Positions 58,231 to 64,000 of a stretch of 64,000 nucleotides of DNA are shown in pieces. The notes beneath the pieces are model-generated. The model was not told the origin of the DNA, did no database searches, and worked only from the letters and a program-made list of their open reading frames with translations. The position numbers were made by a program, and so were the translations under genes. Source of the DNA: Clostridia bacterium (GTDB taxonomy: Bacteria > Bacillota > Clostridia > Oscillospirales > CAG-272); the NCBI GenBank assembly GCA_017472255.1, contig JAFUQU010000011.1, positions 62,001-126,000 of the forward strand, read 5' to 3'. Numbering within the stretch: the stretch's first letter is position 1; every line of letters begins with the position of its first letter.

Positions 58231-60651
58231 TTATGATTTGTACACCACGCCGCCCCATTCGACAGCGGCGAAGCCGCTGCGCTCAAAGGGCGGCAGAAGC
58301 TGCGGCTGGATTTCCACCGCCTCGTCAAGCGGCAGAATGTGCATCGCCATGCGAAGCAGCGAATCAGGGGCGGGGGAGATTTGCAGAGAATTGGTCGCTT
58401 CGCGGGATTCGGTCAGCTCAAACTGAATGAGGTTGTAGGGATTTTGCTCCAGAATCGGCAGCCAGTAGATGATGAATTCGTTGGCTTCCCGCTCGGTGAA
58501 ACCGATCTGCGCCAGCTTTTCTTCAAGGAATGCCGCGCTGTCTTCCGCCGCAACGCAGAAGCCGTCGGCGAAGTTTGCCCGCGAGGTGAGCGTTTGTTCC
58601 TCCTCCCAATACAGGCAGTAATACGACCGTCCCCGCTCATCGGTCAGCGTTCCGTCTGGCTGTGCGCTGACGCGCCAGCCGTCGTTATACGACGGATAAA
58701 CGGTGGTCAGCAGCTCCGGACGGGCGAAGGTCACAGTCACGTCCGTTTCCTCGGTAGGATAGAGGTAGAGCACCGGCTTTGCGTAAGCGCCCACCTCGCC
58801 GACCTCGATTTTGCCCGAACTGCCGTCGGCGGGATTATAGTAATACTCCACGCCGCTGTTGGGAACAGAACTGTCCTCGAACAGGAAATAATATCCGGCG
58901 GGATAGTCGTCCGTGGTCTGCTTGTAGTAACCGGAAATCATCCAGTGGTAGGTCAGCTCATCGTGCCAGTCGCAGAAGGTGACAACCTCGCTGCCGTCGG
59001 TTTGCAGCAGCTTGACCTTGCCGTCGTCCACCACGAGGATATAATCGTCCACCACCGCCAGCACGTTCGTGTACACGGGGCTGGTGAATTCCTCCTTGCC
59101 GTCGGCGGAGAAGATGCGGTAGAAGCTGCCGCTGTCCGTGACCAGCCGTCCGTCCGAGGTGTGGGTGTAGGTCATCACCGTGTCCTCGCAGAGCTTGTTC
59201 AGCTGCTGGTCGTAGATGACAAAGTTGCAGTTGTTGACGAAATTGAGCGCCTGGAACAGGAGACCGTTATCAATCTTTGGATAACCCTCAAAATAGATGG
59301 CGGTTCCGTCGCTGTCGATGAGATAGAACTGCACATCGCCGATGAGAATCTGGAAATCGCCAAAGGCTTCGTCCATCATCTGGCATTTTTCCATGTAGAA
59401 ATTTCCAGTGTATGCTTTATCATTGATTTCAGCCGGATTCTGGAGGTTCAGCTGGGACAGCGAGTAGTCCTCGCCGAGGAACATCAGGCAATGCCCGGAA
59501 TAATCCTCATGCACATTGATGTAATTCTTCGCGTACAGCCACGTTCGGTACAGCACGCCGCCCTGGTCGAGAAGAATTCCGTCCGCCTGCGAATAGATGG
59601 CGAAGTTTTCGCCCTCATACAACAGAACCGCATCCTCCGCCAGCACAGGGGCGGGCGCCGTAACTTCTTCCGGCGGGTAGGAATAGCTTGTCGTCTGGGC
59701 GGGCGTGCCGTCCGATTTCTTTGGCGTGGTCACGCTGAAGGTCAGCTTTTCGTCCAGATAAACGATGTCCGAGACTTCATAGGTCTGGCTCCAGTCGCAG
59801 AAGGAGGTGATTTCGGTCATCGTCTTCGTGTTGTACAGCCGAACCATCCGCGTGTCGGTCACCAGCGCCAGATCGCCCTCCAGCCAGAACACCTTCGTGA
59901 AATAACGTCCCCGGCGGACGTCCTCCCCGCCGCGCACCACCAGCTCATCCATGCCCTCAGCCTCCCGCACAAGGGCAAAATAATCATCGCTGGTGATGGT
60001 GTAGGCGCTGTACAGCTCGTCATTGACCGGCTCGTACTTCTGGCGATGGGTGTACGCAAGGACGCTGAATTGTTCCGAATCCGGCTGATACCAAAGCAGC
60101 ATGGCTCCCATACTTTTGGTGTTCAGATATTCCACCCGACCCCTGCCGTGGAACGCCAGCTTCAGCCCGTTGCTGGTGTCGGAGAACAGCAGATTGTCCC
60201 CGGTGCCGATGTCGGACACGAGAATCGACCCGCCGCCGGATAGCTTCGTGATCTGCGCGGTGTAAAAATCGGTGATCTCCTTCTGGGTGTACTTGGTATA
60301 GCAGTAATTGTAATCCTTGTCCAGCAGGGTTACGCCCTCGTCGTCAAATTCCATGGCGAGATAGGTTCGGTCGGGAATGAGCAGCTTATGCTCCTCGCCG
60401 ACGGCAGCCCATGAATAAGTATAGCGAACCGCGCCGTCAGCGGAGGTGTATTTTCGCACGATGGCTTTGCCCGAATAGAGGGTTTCGCAGACCTCGGCGG
60501 CGGTGTCGGACGGCGCGGCGGTGGTGTTAGCGGTCAGCCCGGGGGCTTCGACGCGGGTATCGTTTTTCAGCGCGGGCGCGTCCTCCTCGCCGCAGGCGGA
60601 GAGGGTCAGCAGCGCGGACAGGAGCAGGAGAAAAAGCGCGGATTTTTTCAT
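58231..60651 (-). CDS. Large lipoprotein with propeller-like repeats and conserved C-terminal domain
   Basis: An 806-residue lipoprotein: MKKSALFLLLLSALLTLSAC, lipid Cys20. The middle (about 60-600) has beta repeats with recurring EITSFCDW/EVVTFCDW motifs and Tyr/Asp-rich strands, compatible with a beta-propeller. The C-terminal part (from about 625, KPVLYLYPTEETDVTVTF then YPSYNDGWRVSAQPDGTL) is a domain often found in Clostridial surface proteins and has no assigned function. It is probably an extracytoplasmic ligand-binding protein. The ATG at 60649-60651 follows GAGGTG; an in-frame GTG at 60660 overlaps that site. A possible ECF promoter is upstream. Confidence 0.78.
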   Translation of the reverse strand: MKKSALFLLLLSALLTLSACGEEDAPALKNDTRVEAPGLTANTTAAPSDTAAEVCETLYSGKAIVRKYTSADGAVRYTYSWAAVGEEHKLLIPDRTYLAMEFDDEGVTLLDKDYNYCYTKYTQKEITDFYTAQITKLSGGGSILVSDIGTGDNLLFSDTSNGLKLAFHGRGRVEYLNTKSMGAMLLWYQPDSEQFSVLAYTHRQKYEPVNDELYSAYTITSDDYFALVREAEGMDELVVRGGEDVRRGRYFTKVFWLEGDLALVTDTRMVRLYNTKTMTEITSFCDWSQTYEVSDIVYLDEKLTFSVTTPKKSDGTPAQTTSYSYPPEEVTAPAPVLAEDAVLLYEGENFAIYSQADGILLDQGGVLYRTWLYAKNYINVHEDYSGHCLMFLGEDYSLSQLNLQNPAEINDKAYTGNFYMEKCQMMDEAFGDFQILIGDVQFYLIDSDGTAIYFEGYPKIDNGLLFQALNFVNNCNFVIYDQQLNKLCEDTVMTYTHTSDGRLVTDSGSFYRIFSADGKEEFTSPVYTNVLAVVDDYILVVDDGKVKLLQTDGSEVVTFCDWHDELTYHWMISGYYKQTTDDYPAGYYFLFEDSSVPNSGVEYYYNPADGSSGKIEVGEVGAYAKPVLYLYPTEETDVTVTFARPELLTTVYPSYNDGWRVSAQPDGTLTDERGRSYYCLYWEEEQTLTSRANFADGFCVAAEDSAAFLEEKLAQIGFTEREANEFIIYWLPILEQNPYNLIQFELTESREATNSLQISPAPDSLLRMAMHILPLDEAVEIQPQLLPPFERSGFAAVEWGGVVYKS

Positions 60652-60681
60652 GAAGATCACCTCAATGTGTTAGTGCTTTAT

Positions 60682-60709
60682 TAGACGAAAGTCACCCCGG
60701 TTTTGTTCC
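60682..60709 (-). promoter_or_regulatory. Candidate ECF promoter of the large lipoprotein gene
   Basis: Minus strand: GGAAC (60709-60705), 17 bases, then CGTCTAAT (60687-60680). The pair resembles the GGAAC/CGTCT pattern of ECF promoters. No sigma-A boxes were found. Confidence 0.35.
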
Positions 60710-60814
60710 GCAAATATATTGAAAATTTCTCTGCAATGGAACGAACGCTTTTTTTGCTCCCGATGGCGGCGCGACCCGCGCGAAGATTGCAGGCGCTGAT
60801 GGGATAAAAATATG

Positions 60815-60857
60815 AGGCTGAGCGCCTTGTGGAGAGATTCCACAGGCGCTCAGCCTT
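60815..60857 (-). terminator. Terminator of the proC-YesL gene cluster
   Basis: A long stem AGGCTGAGCGCCT/AGGCGCTCAGCCT extended by GTGG/CCAC, with a short loop; on the minus strand it is followed by CATATTTTTATC. Confidence 0.8.
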
Positions 60858-60877
60858 GTGCATTTTATGTTGAATTG

Positions 60878-61849
60878 TCAGCCAAGATCGTGGAAGATGG
60901 GTTCTTCGTATTCCTCGGGTTCTTCCTCTTTGTAGTAGGGATCGATCATGATCTCCTTGATTTTGGGGAAGGCGGCATAGCAGGCTATAAAGCTGCAGTC
61001 GCCCAGCAGGACGGCAAACGCCAGCAGAATTCCCACCGGGAAAACCAGAAGCATCACCGTATAGACGATCAGCACCATCGCCGCGATGCCCAGCGTCGCC
61101 ATAATATTGCGCTTGAAGCCGACGAGCGAGAAAATCAGCGCGTTCTTCAGAATCTTCAGAATCGACAGATCGAAAGTCACCATCAGGATGTAGATGTAGA
61201 ACCGCATCCAGAACCAGATCAGCGCGATAAGCAGGCTGGCGTAGAACATCACGTTGAAGGCATGGGACAGACCCGTGTTGTAGTAGAAGAACACGATGTC
61301 GTAGACGCAGAGCACGGAAAAGACAAGATCAAGAATGCCCATGATCAATCCCTGACGCCAGTTGCGCTTGATGGCGTACCAGAAGTCGTCCCACATGAAG
61401 ATCGGCTCGCCCTTGACCATGTTGCGCAGGATGTAGGTGGTGCCCACGTTCACGAAACCAAAGGTGAAGATGATCAGCGCGGATAGAATCCACAGCGCGT
61501 CCGTCCATATGGTGTCAAAGCCGATCTCCGCCTGCGTGCCGTACATACCGAACAGCGCGGAAGTTACCGGCGATTCGTTGTGAAGCATAATGCCGTGGAT
61601 GGGCGCGAAGAGCTTGTACGCCGGGGCGAAGGAGTCCCGGTCGAAGTTGCCGCTCAGCACCATCAGCACGAAGATGATGGGGAAGTTGCCGAAAATGTAA
61701 AGCATATTCACGCTGACCAGCCGGGTGAACTTGTTGGCGAAGTGCTTGAAGAAGTTTTTCAGGTTTTTGGGGCCTTCCGGCTCCTTTTTGACGCCCTTGC
61801 CTTCCAGCGACCAGTTAAAGAACTTGATTTCTTTTCCGAATATTTTCAC
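60878..61849 (-). CDS. YesL/DUF624 family membrane protein
   Basis: A 323-residue integral membrane protein with about six transmembrane segments (among them MLYIFGNFPIIFVLMVLSG, ALWILSALIIFTFGFVNVGT, MVLIVYTVMLLVFPVGIL). The segment EPIFMWDDFWYAIKRNWRQG is the family's conserved W-DF/KNW motif. YesL-like proteins are usually encoded with family-1 sugar ABC transporters and may help their assembly; here no transporter is adjacent. It carries an unusually long acidic C-terminal tail (about 25 residues). The start is GTG at 61847-61849, with an AAGGATT only 2 bp away, so the start is uncertain. Confidence 0.82.
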   Translation of the reverse strand: MKIFGKEIKFFNWSLEGKGVKKEPEGPKNLKNFFKHFANKFTRLVSVNMLYIFGNFPIIFVLMVLSGNFDRDSFAPAYKLFAPIHGIMLHNESPVTSALFGMYGTQAEIGFDTIWTDALWILSALIIFTFGFVNVGTTYILRNMVKGEPIFMWDDFWYAIKRNWRQGLIMGILDLVFSVLCVYDIVFFYYNTGLSHAFNVMFYASLLIALIWFWMRFYIYILMVTFDLSILKILKNALIFSLVGFKRNIMATLGIAAMVLIVYTVMLLVFPVGILLAFAVLLGDCSFIACYAAFPKIKEIMIDPYYKEEEPEEYEEPIFHDLG

Positions 61850-61879
61850 AATCCTTTTTTCCTTTCAGAAATTATAGAC

Positions 61880-62527
61880 TTAAATGTACACGTAAATCAG
61901 AAACAGCATCGCGCACACATTGGCGAAAACCAGCCCGCACACCCGCAGAAAGGACAGCGTGTACCGTTTCGTTTCGCTGCAAAGCAGGCGCGGGGAACGG
62001 TCGGGGTAGAAGTACGCGAAGGACATCGCCGCCTGTATAATCAGCAGCAGCGAAATCGCCCCCGACGACGCCAGATAGCAGATCGAATCCAGCAGCAGCC
62101 CGGTTTTGGATGAAAATTGCAGCATGGTCAGCGCGAAGCCAAAAAGCAGCCCCCGATAAAGCAGCGCCGCCCCGCTGATAAATCCCGTGAACAGCGTAAA
62201 TCCGCCGAGAAACACGCATATAAACAGCGACAGCTCGTGCATCAGGCAGTCCGCCACCACAAACAGCGTGTCCATCGAGTCGGTACACTTGTAAAAGAGC
62301 GCCAGAAAATAGCGTTCAATCAGGTTGTCGTACAGCTCGCTCTCGCCCAGTCCGAGCAGACGGTAGAGCGCGCAGCCGAGAAACGCGCCGAAGATGAACA
62401 GCGCCGTCCCGGCCAGCAGCAGAGCACGCATATCGCGTGTGCGCGACAGACGCGCGCTTTCATAATCCGAAGGTTTTGCGCCGCCCCAATAACGGCGGGT
62501 GCTTTCGTTGGTATTGATTTTCCTCAC
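61880..62527 (-). CDS. Membrane protein, possibly SpoIIM-like (DUF95)
   Basis: A 215-residue protein with about five transmembrane helices after a basic N-terminus: MRALLLAGTALFIFGAFLGC, LFICVFLGGFTLFTGFISG, GLLFGFALTMLQFSSKTG, and two C-terminal ones. The G-rich helix followed by RGLLFGFALTM is reminiscent of SpoIIM/DUF95 proteins, which act in forespore engulfment, but the match is only in general pattern. The start is a GTG at 62525-62527 without a good ribosome site, so it may start elsewhere. It is encoded between proC and the YesL gene on the same strand. Confidence 0.55.
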   Translation of the reverse strand: MRKINTNESTRRYWGGAKPSDYESARLSRTRDMRALLLAGTALFIFGAFLGCALYRLLGLGESELYDNLIERYFLALFYKCTDSMDTLFVVADCLMHELSLFICVFLGGFTLFTGFISGAALLYRGLLFGFALTMLQFSSKTGLLLDSICYLASSGAISLLLIIQAAMSFAYFYPDRSPRLLCSETKRYTLSFLRVCGLVFANVCAMLFLIYVYI

Positions 62528-62588
62528 CGCCCAAGTAACATTCTGTGCTACATCCTATGCGGCGGGCGTTCCGATTATTCGCGGAAGT

Positions 62589-63548
62589 TTATTGGATATC
62601 GGGAACGGGGGGATTCAGCTCCTCCAGACGCTTCTGCTGTTCGGGCGTCAGCTTGCGGGGGCGTCCGCGCTTCTTTTTGAACAGATCGGCCTCCTCCTCG
62701 GGGGTCAGCGGATGCTCCTCATCGTCGGACGAACCGCCGAAGGCTGCGGACATTTCCACCGCACGATCGGTGCAGGCGCGCATAGCCAGGTCGATGGTGC
62801 GGTCGGTGCGGGCGTCGCGGAAGACGTTCATGGCGCGTTCGGTGGTGCCGCCGGGAGAGGTGACGGCGCGGATCAATTCCTCGGGAGTTTTGCCCGAGCG
62901 CATCAGCATTTCCGCCGAGCCGATGACCGTTTTGCAGACGGCTTCGACGATGCCGTCGCAGTCCAGACCCTGCGCTTTTGCCGATTTCACCATGGCGTCG
63001 ATGAAGTAATAGAAATAGGCGGGCGAGCTGCCGTTGACGGCGATGATGGTGTTCATCTGGCTTTCGTCAAGGCGGAGCACCATGCCCGCGCAGCCGAAGA
63101 TTCCGGCGGCGAAATCGAAGTCCTCGTCGGAAACGTTTCCGGTGCGGCAGACGGCGGTAACGCCCAGACCAATCTGTAAGGGCGTGTTGGGCATACAGCG
63201 GACGACGGCCACATCGCTGCCCACCATGCGGCGGATAGCGGCGGTGGAAATGCCCGCGCCGATGGAGACAAACAGCTTTTTCGAAAGGTCGGCGCCGGCG
63301 TTTTTCACATCGGTGAGCGCTTCTTCAAAATTCTGGGGCTTTACGGAGAGAAAGACCACTTCAGCGCGCTGGACGGCGTCGGCGATGGAGGAAGCGATGC
63401 CCACATCGATGCCGGCGAAGCGTTCGTATTGGGAGGTCATGCGGTCGAAAAGGATGATGTCGGCGGGCTTTGCGCTGCCCGAGGACAGCAGCCCATGGAT
63501 GACGGCAGAGGCCATGTTGCCCGTGCCGATGAATGCGATTTTTTTCAT
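62589..63548 (-). CDS. proC: Pyrroline-5-carboxylate reductase with an AT-hook-like C-terminal extension
   Basis: A 319-residue enzyme making proline from pyrroline-5-carboxylate with NAD(P)H. It has KIAFIGTGNMASAVIHGLLS (cofactor loop), VVRCMPNTPLQIGLGVTAVC, NTIIAVNGSSPAYFYYFIDA, and the C-terminal signature EELIRAVTSPGGTTERAMNV. Usual ProC ends after about 270 residues; here some 45 more residues follow, highly charged, with FKKKRGRPRKLTPEQQKR, an R-G-R-P core typical of AT hooks. The function of the tail is unknown. The ATG follows GAAAGGATTTACCTC. Confidence 0.92.
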   Translation of the reverse strand: MKKIAFIGTGNMASAVIHGLLSSGSAKPADIILFDRMTSQYERFAGIDVGIASSIADAVQRAEVVFLSVKPQNFEEALTDVKNAGADLSKKLFVSIGAGISTAAIRRMVGSDVAVVRCMPNTPLQIGLGVTAVCRTGNVSDEDFDFAAGIFGCAGMVLRLDESQMNTIIAVNGSSPAYFYYFIDAMVKSAKAQGLDCDGIVEAVCKTVIGSAEMLMRSGKTPEELIRAVTSPGGTTERAMNVFRDARTDRTIDLAMRACTDRAVEMSAAFGGSSDDEEHPLTPEEEADLFKKKRGRPRKLTPEQQKRLEELNPPVPDIQ

Positions 63549-63581
63549 GAGGTAAATCCTTTCGGGAAAAAATATAACAGA

Positions 63582-64000
63582 TTAATCCATGCTCTGGTCG
63601 TAGAGGAATTCCTTCACGGCGCGGTTGGTGCCAAGAAGAATGCAGACGGCGATGCGGTATGCGATGAAAAGGAGGAGGATCACCGTCAGCCATATCGGAA
63701 GCTGAGAAGAATAGCGTGCGGTGGTAAACAGATCTCCGATAATTCCCAGCGCGGATAATGCGACATAAACCCATCGCGCCCACGCTTTCCCTTTCCAAAG
63801 GCAGACGATCAGCGCGATTTCCAGCGCCAGGGCGAGCAGGTTGAAGCCCCTGAGCATACTGATGGCGGTGAAAGCCGCTTCCACAATGATGATAATTTTA
63901 ACAATCAAACGTCCGCGTTCATACAATCGGCGGGATTCTTCATGATGAAGCTCCAGCTGCTGTTCAATATCGACGGGCGCTTCGCCGCTTACCTCGCCGA
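63582..64000 (-). CDS. Small membrane protein of unknown function (5' end beyond window)
   Basis: The frame stays open to the window edge, so the gene begins beyond 64000; at least 138 residues are visible here. After a hydrophilic stretch (GEVSGEAPVDIEQQLELHHE then ESRRLYERGR) it has three or four transmembrane segments (LIVKIIIIVEAAFTAISML, LLALALEIALIVCLW, WVYVALSALGIIGDLF, WLTVILLLFIAYRIAVCILL). No family recognised. A TTG at 63926 could be mistaken for the start, but no ribosome site precedes it. It probably heads the operon that includes proC, 33 bp downstream. Confidence 0.65.
   Translation of the reverse strand, partial: GEVSGEAPVDIEQQLELHHEESRRLYERGRLIVKIIIIVEAAFTAISMLRGFNLLALALEIALIVCLWKGKAWARWVYVALSALGIIGDLFTTARYSSQLPIWLTVILLLFIAYRIAVCILLGTNRAVKEFLYDQSMD

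Noticed and set aside
58339..60243. 634-codon open frame on the plus strand
   Set aside because: Antisense to the large lipoprotein, without start site or family resemblance.
60681..60863. 60-codon frame on the minus strand
   Set aside because: It overlaps the YesL-side terminator and the candidate ECF promoter, with no ribosome site or motif.
1..64000. CRISPR array, tRNA, rRNA or prophage
   Set aside because: No regularly spaced direct repeats, no tRNA-like cloverleaf with TTCRANYC, no rRNA signature and no phage structural genes were seen by eye.

Overview
The window looks like a chromosome segment from an anaerobic, spore-forming member of the Clostridia, probably from a gut or similar plant-polysaccharide-rich niche. 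Reasons: a GC-rich Gram-positive style genome with strong Shine-Dalgarno sites, a YunB-type sporulation protein, a glycyl-radical enzyme with its activase, many lipobox lipoproteins of the solute-binding type, YesL/DUF624, AraC regulators, and several cytoplasmic glycoside hydrolases. I cannot fix the genus. No rRNA, tRNA, CRISPR array or prophage was seen.

Layout. 1-1480: the 5' end of thiC (minus) under a TPP riboswitch with its own terminator, then an AraC regulator. 1479-4358: a TRAP carboxylate transporter operon (dctP-dctQ-dctM, minus). 4640-11708: a solute-binding lipoprotein, mutY, a small lipoprotein, a beta-helix protein, an M20 dipeptidase and a PfkB sugar kinase. 11775-12049: a structured intergenic repeat. 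12152-18692: an RNA methyltransferase, an AT-rich RAYT (Y1 transposase-like) gene with a REPIN directly behind it, a GH78-like rhamnosidase, a NERD protein and an unusual long sigma factor. 18729-20079: cysteine desulfurase plus a small DUF3343 protein. 20231-24393: two tandem long solute-binding lipoproteins. 24481-25394: a small AT-rich locus with divergent XRE regulator and SLOG protein. 25395-36600: a sugar-catabolic region with a glycoside hydrolase, AraC regulator, four Gfo/Idh/MocA oxidoreductases and a radical-SAM activase plus glycyl-radical enzyme. 37038-46013: twin histidine phosphatases, two clan GH-A-like enzymes, a TrpB2-type enzyme and twin GH13 enzymes. 46115-51833: an ECF sigma/anti-sigma pair, an AraC regulator divergent from a PHP protein and a second solute-binding lipoprotein. 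51882-54932: rpe, a candidate structured RNA, ispF, an XRE-TPR regulator and a DivIVA-like coiled coil. 55076-64000: polysaccharide deacetylase, a REPIN, yunB, xpt, a thioesterase, lipoprotein and membrane proteins, and proC with an AT-hook-like tail.

How it works together: most of the accessory content serves uptake and breakdown of plant- or host-derived glycosides. Lipoproteins capture sugars or oligosaccharides, signal-peptide-less hydrolases (GH78, GH13, GH-A) act inside the cell, oxidoreductases and the glycyl-radical enzyme convert unusual sugars, and AraC, ECF and XRE proteins regulate.

The most interesting non-genic content is two families of intergenic repeats. One is a REPIN family (hairpins with an invariant loop, covarying stems and a conserved flank) found next to its probable RAYT transposase and at two distant sites. 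The other is a larger multi-hairpin element in two near-complete copies and one short copy, whose first stem also covaries. All sigma-A-type promoters I list have a 17-bp spacer, many with an extended -10 TG.
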